Source of the DNA: UBA5543 sp964464965
Lineage (GTDB): Bacteria; Bacteroidota; Bacteroidia; Chitinophagales; Chitinophagaceae
Assembly: GCA_964464965.1 (NCBI GenBank)
Contig: CAYXHM010000001.1
Coordinates: forward strand, 186,001 to 250,000
Direction of reading: 5' to 3'
Length of the DNA stretch: 64,000 bases
This document shows, piece after piece, positions 34,697 to 44,281 of this stretch. Below the pieces are notes generated by a model. It ran no database searches. It had not been told where the DNA came from and saw only the letters and a program-made list of their open reading frames with translations. Both the position numbers and the translations under genes were made by a program. Positions within the stretch are counted from its first letter, which is position 1, and every line of letters starts with the position of its first letter.

Positions 34697-36544
34697 TCAG
34701 TAACCGCGCCCTGATTTCTTGTCCATATAATTTATGAACGCTTTGTTGGCAACCCGGTTCCCACCCTTTGTAGGGTAGTTGCCTGTAAAATACCAGTCTC
34801 CATTATTATTTGGGCAGGCATTTTTCAGCCCTTCTATAGATTGGTAAATAATATCCACCTGCGCGTTCACTTCTTCAGAGCTCAGCATTTCAGCAGTTTT
34901 TTTGCTTATCTCCTCCGGGGTAAATGGTGCGTACACAGCTTGTACATAATTCGCATCGTCCAGTGTACCGGCGGCATCCGCATCTTTACATTTCTGGTAT
35001 GCATCTACCAGCACATGCTCCATTTTCCTGTCTTTCAGCAACTCTACCGTTGCACGGAAGGCGATAAAGTCGCCCATGCGACTCATATCTATGCCGTAAC
35101 AATCAGGATAGCGTATCTGTGGTGCGGATGATACTATGATGATACGCTTCGGCTTCAGCCTGTCCAGCATCTTTATAATGCTTTCCTTCAATGTAGTACC
35201 CCGTACTATGGAGTCGTCTATTACCACCAGGGTATCAACATTTTCTTTTACAGTACCGTATGTAATATCATATACGTGTTGTACCATCTCATCCCGTGCG
35301 GAGTCTTCAGTAATGAAGGTCCGCATCTTCACATCCTTGATAGCTATCTTCTCAATATGCACCCTCCTGCTGATGAGTTCCAGCATTTCGTCATCGCTCA
35401 TCTCCTTGCCACGCGCACGTATCTTTTGCATCTTGCTTTCGTTCAGGTAGTCTTCCAGTCCTTTGATGAGGCCATAAAAAGCTATCTCTGCCGTATTCGG
35501 AATGAACGAAACAATGGTGTTTTTCAGGTCGTTATCTACTGCCTTCAGCACTTCCGCAGCCAGGTTGCGGCCCAGTTGCATACGCTCACGGTATATGTCT
35601 TTATCACCACCACGGCTGAAGTATATTCTTTCAAAGCTGCAGGCTGTTAATTTCTGCTCGGGCAATATTCTCACCTCGTTAAAAGTGCCATCTGCCCTTG
35701 TAATAACAGCGCAACCCGGTGTCAGTTCTTTTACCTGCTCCAGCGGCACATTGAATGCAGTCATAATAGCAGGACGTTCTGACGCCACTACTACGATTTC
35801 ATCATCTTTATAATAAAATGCGGGACGTATGCCATTGGCATCACGCATTACAAAGCTATCACCATTACCTACCAGGCCACCTGCTACAAAACCACCGTCA
35901 AAATGGGCTGCAGCTTTTTTCAGGGCTCCTTCCAGGTCCAGCTGCTGCGGGTTGGCTTCGTCAGCCAGTTTTATATAGTGCTGTACGGTATCTATCATCG
36001 CTCCCAGGTCGCTTTCGCGAATGGTAGCGCTGGGGTGTTCGTGCAGCATCTTAAATAATTCGTCCGTATTTACCAGGTTAAAGTTACCTGCCATGGCCAG
36101 GTTGCGGGTTGGGTTAATATCTGGCTTTATGAATGGGTGGCAGAACTCTACATTGTTGCGGCCTTGTGTGCCGTAACGCAGGTGCCCCATCATTACCTCG
36201 CCCATAAAACGCATATACCCTTTCAGCAATCCGGGGTACTGGCGTATTTCAGGGAACATTTTTTCCAGTTCTTCAGTTTCCTGCTGCACCTCGGTGAACA
36301 CACGCTTTATAGCGTTGGCACCATTCAGGCGCAGGCGGTGCATAAACTGGTGACCGGCTTCCACATTCAGCTTTACGGTAGCTATACCGGCGCCATCCTG
36401 TCCCCTGTTGTGTTGTTTCTCCATCAACAGGTACAATTTGTTCAGGCCGTAAAAAGCTGTTCCGTATTTGCGGTGGTAAAATGCCAGTGGTTTCAGCAGG
36501 CGGATGTACGCTAATCCGCATTCGTGACGTATCGCATCAGACAT
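34697..36544 (-). CDS. purF: Amidophosphoribosyltransferase (long Bacteroidota form)
   Basis: A 615-residue enzyme for the first committed step of purine synthesis: transfer of glutamine amide nitrogen to PRPP. The N-terminal class II glutaminase domain has the candidate nucleophile Cys9 in HECGLAYIRLL. This would need removal of eight residues to become N-terminal, as B. subtilis PurF does with its propeptide. EKQHNRGQDGAGIA and HLRYGTQGRNN are the glutamine-site motifs. The phosphoribosyltransferase domain has the PRPP loop VVIDDSIVRGTTLKESI (about 445) and SSAPQIRYPDCYGIDM. It is longer than enterobacterial PurF. It overlaps the upstream LysE gene by 8 bases, implying co-transcription. Confidence 0.92.
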   Translation of the reverse strand: MSDAIRHECGLAYIRLLKPLAFYHRKYGTAFYGLNKLYLLMEKQHNRGQDGAGIATVKLNVEAGHQFMHRLRLNGANAIKRVFTEVQQETEELEKMFPEIRQYPGLLKGYMRFMGEVMMGHLRYGTQGRNNVEFCHPFIKPDINPTRNLAMAGNFNLVNTDELFKMLHEHPSATIRESDLGAMIDTVQHYIKLADEANPQQLDLEGALKKAAAHFDGGFVAGGLVGNGDSFVMRDANGIRPAFYYKDDEIVVVASERPAIMTAFNVPLEQVKELTPGCAVITRADGTFNEVRILPEQKLTACSFERIYFSRGGDKDIYRERMQLGRNLAAEVLKAVDNDLKNTIVSFIPNTAEIAFYGLIKGLEDYLNESKMQKIRARGKEMSDDEMLELISRRVHIEKIAIKDVKMRTFITEDSARDEMVQHVYDITYGTVKENVDTLVVIDDSIVRGTTLKESIIKMLDRLKPKRIIIVSSAPQIRYPDCYGIDMSRMGDFIAFRATVELLKDRKMEHVLVDAYQKCKDADAAGTLDDANYVQAVYAPFTPEEISKKTAEMLSSEEVNAQVDIIYQSIEGLKNACPNNNGDWYFTGNYPTKGGNRVANKAFINYMDKKSGRGY

Positions 36545-37262
36545 GAGGCGGCAAAGATACTAAGGTTTCAGAAGTTTTGGGCTCTCTGTTAAATTGTTTT
36601 TGATAATATGAGGATTGAGGTTCCTTTTTATCAAGATGAATGTTAAAATACGTGCTGGTAATCAAAGCAATTCCAAATGTGAGGATGATAGCTGCAGAGG
36701 TTTTTTGCAGGTACATAATGCGGCGCAGTGTTAGTTTACGGCGTATAGCATCGGCCAGGAATACCTTGGCAATATCTACTGCCAGCACCAGCCCCAGGCA
36801 TACGCCAAACATTACTATACGGTACCAGGTAGTAGTATTGGCTGTAGCTGTAACCGTACCCAGCCATATAATGATAACTGCAGGGTTGATGGTGTTGATC
36901 AGGAAACCACTCGCCCATATTTTAAAATAACCTGAGGTGCCTATGGCAAAACGGGTAGTGCTGGGCCTTACAGGCTTATATTTGCTGATGAGGCCTGCCA
37001 GTCCTACTATAATCAGCAGTGCGGCTCCCCCATAGGCTATTGGCCTTGCATAATCATGCAGTACTTCCAGCCACGATGCGGCTACGTTAGCCAGTATCAC
37101 ATATAATATATCGCTGATGGATACACCCAGTATAAATGCTATACCGGCCTTATAACTATGGTTCAGGCTATAGCGCAGTACGGCAAAGAGCGTCGGGCCC
37201 ACCGAGATTGCCATAAATAAACCTAAAGTAATGCCTTTCAGAAGGGCGTCCCACAGTTGCAT
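36537..37262 (-). CDS. LysE-family amino-acid exporter
   Basis: A 241-residue inner-membrane protein of the LysE/RhtB translocator family, exporting amino acids or related small molecules. The family opening LLKGITLGLFMAISVGPTLFAVL (residues 7-30) with the conserved GP, followed by GIAFILGVSISDILYVIL, is clear, with six hydrophobic helices in all. The last 35 residues are hydrophilic (LDKKEPQSSYYQKQFNREP). Its stop overlaps the purF start by 8 bases, so the two are translated from one transcript. The substrate is unknown; the link to purF may reflect only co-transcription. Confidence 0.9.
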   Translation of the reverse strand: MQLWDALLKGITLGLFMAISVGPTLFAVLRYSLNHSYKAGIAFILGVSISDILYVILANVAASWLEVLHDYARPIAYGGAALLIIVGLAGLISKYKPVRPSTTRFAIGTSGYFKIWASGFLINTINPAVIIIWLGTVTATANTTTWYRIVMFGVCLGLVLAVDIAKVFLADAIRRKLTLRRIMYLQKTSAAIILTFGIALITSTYFNIHLDKKEPQSSYYQKQFNREPKTSETLVSLPPHV

Positions 37263-37321
37263 AGTACAATATAAACAACAAAATGAAGAATGGGTTGTAA
37301 AACTAAGCCGCCACTATGCAG

Positions 37322-37786
37322 TTAGTATGCACTTCTGCTATTTATTAACCAAACTTTAAGCATTCGTTCCTCGTTTCCCATATGTTCAATACTTATCCAT
37401 AAATGAGGATAGGGTAAAATACCTGGCGCCTGCTCCGGCCATTCTATTATCGAATAATTATCTTTTTGCAACAGGCAGTCTTCCACACCGGCATTTATGG
37501 CTTCCTCCTCATCTTTCAGCCGGTACCAGTCCATATGGTATATAGTATGGTTATTACCCCCGTTGGTAAAGCTATATTCATTGATAATACCAAAAGTAGG
37601 GCTACTTACAGCATCTTCCACCCCCAAGTTGTCGCACAGGGCATGTATTAGCGTGGTCTTGCCGGCACCCATCTGCCCGCTCAGCGCCCATACCTTATAC
37701 TGATGCGCATATCGCCACAGCTTATCCGCGGCATTTCGGATATTGGATAAAGAATAGGAAATTTGTAAAACAGGCGCTTGTTCCAT
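37322..37786 (-). CDS. tsaE: tRNA threonylcarbamoyladenosine biosynthesis ATPase TsaE
   Basis: A 154-residue P-loop protein that works with TsaB and TsaD to make t6A37 on tRNAs. The Walker A is ALSGQMGAGKTTLIHALCDNLG (about 35-55). Then come SSPTFGIINEY (the conserved SPTF motif), the HMDWYRL motif and SIIEWPEQA (E and W motif). The frame opens 19 codons earlier, but the start MEQAPVLQISYSL at 37786 matches the family, and a -7 box lies just upstream. It is divergent from the copper ATPase with only 35 bases between starts. Confidence 0.93.
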   Translation of the reverse strand: MEQAPVLQISYSLSNIRNAADKLWRYAHQYKVWALSGQMGAGKTTLIHALCDNLGVEDAVSSPTFGIINEYSFTNGGNNHTIYHMDWYRLKDEEEAINAGVEDCLLQKDNYSIIEWPEQAPGILPYPHLWISIEHMGNEERMLKVWLINSRSAY

Positions 37787-37792
37787 CAGGCA

Positions 37793-37800
37793 CAAAGATA
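37793..37800 (-). promoter_or_regulatory. -7 promoter element of tsaE
   Basis: TATCTTTG on the minus strand, 6 bases upstream of the chosen tsaE start. This implies an almost leaderless mRNA and excludes the longer frame start at 37843. Confidence 0.55.
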
Positions 37801-37821
37801 TACTGCCTGCAAATAAAAGAA

Positions 37822-39960
37822 ATGGAAAAAACATATTCAGCATCGGTACAAGGCATGACTTGCGGCAACTGCGCGCTGACTATATCCAAAGTGCTGGAAA
37901 AAAAAGGTGCTACCAACATCACTGCCAATGCCGCATCAGGCGATATAAGCTTTACCCTACCCGAAACCACAGACATCAACAAGATATACGATACTATAGA
38001 CGACCTGGGCTATAAAGTAGTGCGTGAAGATGAAGAAGATACCCATGCAGGGCACGCACACAACCACGAGCATGGCGACAACACAGCCACATATCTTATT
38101 ATATCTGCTATACTTACCATCCCGCTGCTCATGCACATGTTCAGCAGCTGGCACGTACTGCACAACCCCTGGGTACAACTGGCCTTAGCAACACCTGTCT
38201 TCGCCATAGGGATAAGGCAGTTTGGCACCAGCGCAGTACGCTCGTTAAAACATGGCATCCCTAATATGGATGTGCTGATTATCATCGGGGCAACAGCTGC
38301 CTATGTTTATTCACTCATAGGCATGTTTGCTTTTTCCGCTGCAGCACATGATTACCTGTTTTTCGAAACCACGGCCTCTATCATTACCCTCGTGATGTTT
38401 GGCAACTGGCTGGAACATAAAACAGTAAAATCCACTACTGTAGCCATAGATGCCCTGGCGCAACTACAGCCACAAAAAGCACGTATAGTTATGACAGACA
38501 GCATTGGCAAAGAAACCGTGCTGGAAGTAGACAGTAAGTATATAAAGACCGGCGATATACTGCTGGTAAATAATGGCGACAGCATTCCCGCAGATGGAGA
38601 GATAATAAGCGGCGAGGCGCAGGTAGATGAACACATGATAACCGGCGAAAGCCTGCCGGTGCGTAAAACAATTGGCGATGCAGTTGTAGGCGGTACCCTG
38701 TTGCAGGATGGCAGGCTTAAAATGATGGCTACTACCGTTGGCAATAGTTCTGTACTGTCTAACATTGTGCGCATGGTGCGTGAGGCACAGGGCCAGAAAC
38801 CACCACTGCAAAAACTGGCGGATAAGATCAGTGCCATATTTGTACCTGTTGTCCTTGGTATCGCATTGCTGGCTTTTCTTGTCAGTTATTTTTTCTTCGA
38901 TGTAACCTTTGCCAATGCCATGATGCGGGCAATAGCTGTAATGGTTATCTCCTGCCCCTGCGCCATGGGGCTTGCTACGCCTGCGGCTGTAGCCGTTGGT
39001 TTAGGTCGTGCTGCACGTAATGGTATTTTAATAAAAGGTGGCGATACGCTGCAAAGACTGAAGACGGTGAAACAAATTGTTTTTGACAAAACAGGCACGC
39101 TTACCACGGGCAAGTTGCAGATAGAGTCTTATATAACAAGCGGTATTGAAGACAAGCTGTTTCAATCTGTCGTGGCGTCTATGGAAACACATTCATCACA
39201 TCCTATTGCAAAATCCGTCACTGCGCAATGGAACGATTTTTCCGGAATCAACTTTAATAATATTACCGAAGTAAAAGGTAAAGGGCTGGAAGCAGTTGAC
39301 AGTGAAGGTAATACATGGCAGTTGGGCTCTGAAAAATGGCTGCATACGGCAACAGCAGGCAACAGGGGCTATGATATATACCTGTATAAAAATGGCAGCT
39401 ATACCGGTGCGCTCAGGGTTACAGATACATTGCGTGAAGATGCACGTGATACCATAACGCAACTAAAACAGATGGGCTATGCCACCATACTGCTCAGTGG
39501 CGATAAAAAAGATAAATGCGAACGGATAGCGAATGAACTGGGAATAGATACTGTTTTCGCAGAACACTCGCCCGAACAGAAAAATGCAAAGCTAGACCAG
39601 TTAATGCAGACCGCACCTACCGCTATGGTGGGCGATGGCATAAATGACGCACCTGCTTTAGCAAGGGCCACTGTTGGTATCTCCCTTAGTGAATCTACAC
39701 AGATAGCTATACAGTCAGCTAATGTCATCCTGGCCAATAACCAGTTAAGCACCTTGCCTAAGGCTATTATGCTGGGCATCTATACAGAGCGTACTATTAA
39801 GTCAAACCTGTTCTGGGCGTTTATCTACAACATCATCGCCATACCGGTTGCGGCGGCAGGCCTGTTAAAACCTACATATGGTGCAGGTATTATGGCTTTG
39901 AGCGATGTGGTACTTATTCTCAATTCCCTGTTCCTGGGGGTGCGCAAATTAAGGAAGTAG
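37822..39960 (+). CDS. copA: Copper-type heavy-metal P1B ATPase
   Basis: A 712-residue inner-membrane cation exporter. The N-terminal HMA domain has GMTCGNC (Cys14 and Cys17). A His-rich linker (HAGHAHNHEHGD, about 74-85) follows, then eight membrane helices. The actuator motif is TGES near residue 274, the membrane metal site is SCPCAMGLATP (about 376-386), the phosphorylation site is DKTGTLTTG (Asp about 422), HP is in SSHPIAKS, and the hinge is GDGINDAPALA (about 611). CPC and the HMA domain point to Cu(I) or Ag(I). No CopZ or CueR gene is adjacent. The start lies 35 bases from the divergent tsaE start. Confidence 0.94.
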   Translation: MEKTYSASVQGMTCGNCALTISKVLEKKGATNITANAASGDISFTLPETTDINKIYDTIDDLGYKVVREDEEDTHAGHAHNHEHGDNTATYLIISAILTIPLLMHMFSSWHVLHNPWVQLALATPVFAIGIRQFGTSAVRSLKHGIPNMDVLIIIGATAAYVYSLIGMFAFSAAAHDYLFFETTASIITLVMFGNWLEHKTVKSTTVAIDALAQLQPQKARIVMTDSIGKETVLEVDSKYIKTGDILLVNNGDSIPADGEIISGEAQVDEHMITGESLPVRKTIGDAVVGGTLLQDGRLKMMATTVGNSSVLSNIVRMVREAQGQKPPLQKLADKISAIFVPVVLGIALLAFLVSYFFFDVTFANAMMRAIAVMVISCPCAMGLATPAAVAVGLGRAARNGILIKGGDTLQRLKTVKQIVFDKTGTLTTGKLQIESYITSGIEDKLFQSVVASMETHSSHPIAKSVTAQWNDFSGINFNNITEVKGKGLEAVDSEGNTWQLGSEKWLHTATAGNRGYDIYLYKNGSYTGALRVTDTLREDARDTITQLKQMGYATILLSGDKKDKCERIANELGIDTVFAEHSPEQKNAKLDQLMQTAPTAMVGDGINDAPALARATVGISLSESTQIAIQSANVILANNQLSTLPKAIMLGIYTERTIKSNLFWAFIYNIIAIPVAAAGLLKPTYGAGIMALSDVVLILNSLFLGVRKLRK

Positions 39961-39986
39961 TACCCTCAGTTAAAGTCATTTATGCT

Positions 39987-40009
39987 TAATATTGTAGCTG
40001 ACAATATTA
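39987..40009. promoter_or_regulatory. Perfect inverted repeat downstream of copA
   Basis: TAATATTGT and ACAATATTA, 9-base arms with spacer AGCTG, 26 bases past the copA stop and 66 bases before the next gene. It is too AT-rich and lacks a T-run for a good terminator. It is a candidate operator for the lipoprotein/protease pair. Confidence 0.4.
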
Positions 40010-40075
40010 TTACAATAGTTAATTGATAATTGGTTAAATTTAATAACGGTACATTATTTGTACGCAGTAAATCAT

Positions 40076-40690
40076 ATGAAATTTTTAGCAGGTATAGTAT
40101 TTATTGGTCTGGCTTTCTCATCCTGTACTGCAGGTAACAAAACAACCTCTGTAAAAGGAGGGGATAACACGGGCAGAAAGAAAATGGCTTGTGCGGATAT
40201 TCACGTAGATATGAATACCCCGCATCTTGATTGGCTTAGGGAACATACATCTGTCCTCAATAAAGCCGACCAGGTATTAGTATTACCCAAAGATTACGAA
40301 GTATATAGCATAGACAGCACCCGTCTTGCAGATGTGTTCAACATCATAAATAAAGGCGACAAGGTAGCCACGGTAATACCGTTACCACAACCCGCAGGTT
40401 GCCAGCTATTTACCTTGCACAACAATGTGCCCGAAGGCACATATGTACGCACGGGGGCAACCCCTGCTGCCGGTGAGGCTAAAGGCCAGCAGATAATTGC
40501 ATCTTATTACAACGGGCAACTTTCAGCCAATATCAATTGGTTCGATATAAAATTCGAAATAAAACCAGTGACTGTCCAGGGCAAGCCCTATTTCATAATA
40601 TATACCCAACAGCCCCCGGCTGAAAATAAAAATCTTGATAAAACCATTAATACTACACCCGAACTACTGGAAATACGTTACGATAAATAA
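40076..40690 (+). CDS. Exported lipoprotein of unknown function
   Basis: A 204-residue protein. MKFLAGIVFIGLAFSSC gives a lipoprotein signal with Cys17 as the probable lipidated residue. The frame extends six codons upstream (40058), but the ATG at 40076 places the signal correctly. The mature part has a KMACADIHVDMNTPHLDWLREH segment and a beta-rich domain (VATVIPLPQPAGCQLFTLHNN, YFIIYTQQPP). It has no recognised domain. The protease gene begins 9 bases after its stop, so the two very likely form an operon, and the lipoprotein may accompany or inhibit that protease. Confidence 0.75.
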   Translation: MKFLAGIVFIGLAFSSCTAGNKTTSVKGGDNTGRKKMACADIHVDMNTPHLDWLREHTSVLNKADQVLVLPKDYEVYSIDSTRLADVFNIINKGDKVATVIPLPQPAGCQLFTLHNNVPEGTYVRTGATPAAGEAKGQQIIASYYNGQLSANINWFDIKFEIKPVTVQGKPYFIIYTQQPPAENKNLDKTINTTPELLEIRYDK

Positions 40691-40699
40691 AACAACCGT

Positions 40700-42976
40700 A
40701 TGAAAAAAATCTTATCCATATCGCTATTTACACTTTTTGCCTTTTGTACTACAGCTTTTGCCCATGTTAATACTATATGGAAAGAGCTAAACAATACAAG
40801 GATTCCTGTAAAAGGAGAACGAACGTTATTCCCTACGGCATACAAAGTATTTCAATTGAATGATGCTTACCTGCGCAACCTGCTGTTTCAGTTGCCGGAG
40901 GGTGGCGATGGTGCTGTAATATCCCTGCCTGCGCCTGATGGCACTATGGAAAGTTACTGGATAAAACAAACGCCTGTAATGCCTCATGAACTGGCAGCGA
41001 AATACCCCGGGATAAAAAACTTTACCGCAGTTTCTATCAATAATCCGGCCATTACAGCCAAAGTAAATTATACTTATGCAGGTTTTAACGCCATGATATA
41101 TAATAATGGCAACACTTATTTTATAGACCCATATACAAACAGCAACGAGGGCCTCTACATTTGTTACTACAAAAAAGACTTCCCGAAGAACCCTTCATAC
41201 ACAAGCAGTTGCGGCACAATTGATGATGCCGAAAAAGAGCTGGGCGAAGCTGAACAAATTACAACAGAAAGTGAGCCGCGGCCAGCCTTTAAAACAAATG
41301 GCAGCCTCAAAAAAACATTCAGGCTGGCCCTGGCATGTACCGGTGAATACGCCCAGGCAGTATCTGGTGCCATTACACCCACAAAGCCCATAGTCTTAAG
41401 CGCAATGACAACTACACTGGCACGTGTAAACGGGATACTGGAAAGAGAACTGAGCATTACGCTGCAATTGGTACCCAACAACGATACACTCATATACCTT
41501 GACCCCGCAACAGACTCATTTACATCAACACAGAACAGCAGTATAAACGGTGCAACACAAACTGCCAACCAAACAAACTGTGACAAAGTAATTGGTTCAT
41601 CCAATTATGACATAGGTCATTTATTTTGCAGTGGTGATGGGGGAATAGCAGACCTTAGAGGCCTCTGCGACCCCGGGGCACATGCACGCGGTGTTACGGG
41701 CAAAGCCAACCCTACGGGTGACGCTTTTGATGTAGATTATGTTGTACATGAAATAGGCCATCAATTGGGTGCGCAACATACGTTTAACTATACAGGCAGC
41801 GGCTGCGGTTCACACGCAGTATCATCATCTGCCTACGAGCCTGGCAGCGGCAGTACCATCATGGCCTACGCGGGCCTGTGTGCGGGCAATGATATGCAAA
41901 TGCACAGCGATGATTATTTTCATGCACGTAGCCTGCACCAGATATCAGAATACATCAGCACTACAGATATTAACACATGCGGCACTACTACCCCGTTGTT
42001 AAATGACATACCCTTTGTTGCAGACATAGCGGCGTCTTACCAGGTACCTGTTGGTACACCTTTTGAATTACAGGCACCGGCCGCCACAGATATCGTTCAC
42101 GATGCTATCACTTATTGCTGGGAACAGTACGACCTGGGTGATTTTGGATACGGCCTGAATTTTACAGAACTCGGCCCTATTATACGCTCTTTCAGACCCG
42201 ACACATCAAGATGGCGCATATTCCCGGTGCTTGATTCCATTAAGCGTGGTGTAAATTCTTACCGTTCAGAGAAAATGCCGGTAGTAACACGTACCCTTAA
42301 CTTCAGGCTTACAGTACGTGATATTTCTAATGGCTTCGGGGCTTACAACTGGTCTGACACCACGGTAACATTGTATGCAACAGAAACAGCGGGCCCTTTT
42401 AAAATAAATGGCCTTGACAGCAGTGACATTCGCTGGAGAAACGGCAGCACCCATGTAGTGAAGTGGGATGTTGCCAATACTACAGCAGCGCCTGTCAGTT
42501 GCAGCAATGTTGATATATTCCTGTCGATAGACGACGGTATTACATGGCCGTATTTACTTGCATCAAATACGCCTAACGATGGCGCTGAGCCGGTAACAGT
42601 ACCTATGACCGTACCAACAGCGGGTGCAAGAATAAAGGTAAAAAGTGCGGGCAACATCTTTTTTGACATCAACGATGCTCCTTTTAAGATAAACAACTGG
42701 CCTGATGATGTGCCGCAAAATTTAATTACACGTGCGGGTATAGATGTTTATCCCATTCCGGCAAGAGATGTACTGCACATAGCTACAGATGCTAATATCT
42801 ACCACGCAACTATGTTCAACAGTATTGGACAGCAGGTGTGGGAGGCAGCTATTGATGGCGTGACGAATATTGAAACGAATGTAAATATTGCCGGCTTTTC
42901 TTCAGGCATATATTATATCCATTTCCTGAATACTGCCACAGGAGAAAAATTATTGAAGAAAGTTATTATACTGTAG
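40700..42976 (+). CDS. Secreted reprolysin-like (M12B-type) metalloprotease with T9SS tail
   Basis: A 758-residue exported zinc protease. It has a signal peptide (ISLFTLFAFCTTAFAHV), a prodomain-like region (about 25-205), then a catalytic domain with HEIGHQLGAQHTF (about 350-362) and the following IMAYAGLC Met-turn (about 390). This arrangement is typical of the reprolysin-like proteases of Bacteroidota. A beta-sandwich region follows. The C-terminal about 75 residues form a T9SS type A sorting domain (IDVYPIPARDVLHIA, MFNSIGQQVWEA, FSSGIYYIHFL). It is co-transcribed with the upstream lipoprotein. It ends 4 bases from the convergent glycosyltransferase. Confidence 0.92.
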   Translation: MKKILSISLFTLFAFCTTAFAHVNTIWKELNNTRIPVKGERTLFPTAYKVFQLNDAYLRNLLFQLPEGGDGAVISLPAPDGTMESYWIKQTPVMPHELAAKYPGIKNFTAVSINNPAITAKVNYTYAGFNAMIYNNGNTYFIDPYTNSNEGLYICYYKKDFPKNPSYTSSCGTIDDAEKELGEAEQITTESEPRPAFKTNGSLKKTFRLALACTGEYAQAVSGAITPTKPIVLSAMTTTLARVNGILERELSITLQLVPNNDTLIYLDPATDSFTSTQNSSINGATQTANQTNCDKVIGSSNYDIGHLFCSGDGGIADLRGLCDPGAHARGVTGKANPTGDAFDVDYVVHEIGHQLGAQHTFNYTGSGCGSHAVSSSAYEPGSGSTIMAYAGLCAGNDMQMHSDDYFHARSLHQISEYISTTDINTCGTTTPLLNDIPFVADIAASYQVPVGTPFELQAPAATDIVHDAITYCWEQYDLGDFGYGLNFTELGPIIRSFRPDTSRWRIFPVLDSIKRGVNSYRSEKMPVVTRTLNFRLTVRDISNGFGAYNWSDTTVTLYATETAGPFKINGLDSSDIRWRNGSTHVVKWDVANTTAAPVSCSNVDIFLSIDDGITWPYLLASNTPNDGAEPVTVPMTVPTAGARIKVKSAGNIFFDINDAPFKINNWPDDVPQNLITRAGIDVYPIPARDVLHIATDANIYHATMFNSIGQQVWEAAIDGVTNIETNVNIAGFSSGIYYIHFLNTATGEKLLKKVIIL

Positions 42977-42980
42977 ATGC

Positions 42981-43730
42981 TTATACCGGCTTGCTGTAGA
43001 GTTTACTCTTCAGCAGGCCCCATTTATGTAGCCTGTGCACCAGCGACACACGCAACACACCCAGGCCATACTGCATACTGCGGCTGAAGTTGATGCTGGA
43101 TGCCTCCTCAAAATACTTCGTAGGACAGGTCACCTCGGCTATATCATACCCATTCATAAATATCTGCGATATCATTTCGTTATCAAACACGAAGTCGTCG
43201 CTGTTATGCGTGAAGTCTATAGAACGTATTACATCTGCGCTGAAAGCCCTGTACCCCGTATGGTATTCGCTTAGCTTCTGTCCTATCACAATATTTTCAA
43301 ACAAGGTAAGGCAGCGGTTAAAAATGTATTTATACATAGGCATACCACCCTTCAGCGCACCATTGCCTAATATCCGCGACCCCATTACTACATGATATAC
43401 ATCGTAAGCTATTATAGAAGACATGGCATGTATCAGCTTAGGAGTGTACTGGTAGTCGGGGTGAACCATAATGACTATATCAGCACCTATTTCAAGCGCC
43501 CTTCCATAACAGCTTTTCTGGTTGCCACCATACCCTTTGTTCTGCTCATGTTTTATTATATGCTTTATACCCAGGGCGCGGCCCACTTCTACAGTGTCAT
43601 CAGGGCTGTTATCATCTACCAGCACCACATCGTCCACTATGTCAAAGGGTATTTCCCTATAGGTACGTTCTATGGTAGGCGCGGCTTTGTAGGCCGGCAG
43701 CACCACTACTATTTTCTTACCATTCAGCAT
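42981..43730 (-). CDS. Glycosyltransferase family 2
   Basis: A 249-residue GT-A fold enzyme resembling dolichyl/polyprenyl-phosphate mannose or glucose synthases. It has KIVVVLPAYKAAPTIERTY at the start, VVLVDDNSPDDTVEVG for nucleotide-sugar binding, a metal-binding DxD equivalent VMVHPDYQYTP (about 90) and EYHTGYRAFSADVI (about 160). There is no membrane helix at the C-terminus, so it is a cytoplasmic or peripheral enzyme. It is expressed alone from a good promoter at 43741-43770. The acceptor cannot be told; envelope polysaccharide or lipid-linked sugar synthesis is inferred. Confidence 0.92.
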   Translation of the reverse strand: MLNGKKIVVVLPAYKAAPTIERTYREIPFDIVDDVVLVDDNSPDDTVEVGRALGIKHIIKHEQNKGYGGNQKSCYGRALEIGADIVIMVHPDYQYTPKLIHAMSSIIAYDVYHVVMGSRILGNGALKGGMPMYKYIFNRCLTLFENIVIGQKLSEYHTGYRAFSADVIRSIDFTHNSDDFVFDNEMISQIFMNGYDIAEVTCPTKYFEEASSINFSRSMQYGLGVLRVSLVHRLHKWGLLKSKLYSKPV

Positions 43731-43740
43731 ATAGTCGTAT

Positions 43741-43770
43741 CAAAAGTAATCACTTGGTATTCAAAACAAA
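43741..43770 (-). promoter_or_regulatory. Bacteroidota-type promoter for the glycosyltransferase
   Basis: On the minus strand TTTG (43770-43767), an 18-base spacer and TACTTTTG (43748-43741), an exact TAnnTTTG match, 10 bases before the start codon. Confidence 0.7.
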
Positions 43771-43790
43771 AACGGCAGGTTATATAAATC

Positions 43791-44273
43791 TTAATTAGCC
43801 ACCTTATACTCACCTTCTGCCGGCTTCATACCGGTAGCTATCAGGTTGCTCGATGCCTTGCCCAACAGCCGTTCCTGCATATCGTACACACGGCATTCCA
43901 CATGAATGATCTTTTTTCCCGCGCGTACTATTTCAGATGTAGCCTTTAGTCTGTCACCCTGCTTTATTGCGTAGAGGAAATCTACATTCAGGTTCAGCGA
44001 TGTATAGTTATTGTCAGTATCCAAGCTCACTACAGCCCACCCTATCGCTTCATCCATTACCAGGGCCATCATGCCGCCATGTATATTACCATAAGGGTTA
44101 GTCATTTCTTCACGCACCTCCATACTAATGGTGGCTTTGCCTTTTTCAATCTGCTCCAGCCTAAATCTCATCCAGTTGCCCGCCGGCGACCTTGAACCTT
44201 CTACCAGCTTCCCCTCAAAATTTTCTTTTATGTATTGCAATACCGCACCTGCAGGTATGTGTTTATAATTCAT
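43791..44273 (-). CDS. PaaI-like hotdog-fold thioesterase
   Basis: A 160-residue single hotdog domain acting on acyl-CoA thioesters. The family pattern NPYGNIHGGMMALVMDEAIGWA (about 75-97) includes the HGG active-site region and the catalytic Asp. LNLNVDFLYAIKQGDRLKATSEI is the second conserved stretch. It is second in a two-gene unit after the YdeI-like gene, 8 bases apart. The physiological substrate is unknown. Confidence 0.9.
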   Translation of the reverse strand: MNYKHIPAGAVLQYIKENFEGKLVEGSRSPAGNWMRFRLEQIEKGKATISMEVREEMTNPYGNIHGGMMALVMDEAIGWAVVSLDTDNNYTSLNLNVDFLYAIKQGDRLKATSEIVRAGKKIIHVECRVYDMQERLLGKASSNLIATGMKPAEGEYKVAN

Positions 44274-44281
44274 TATTATTT

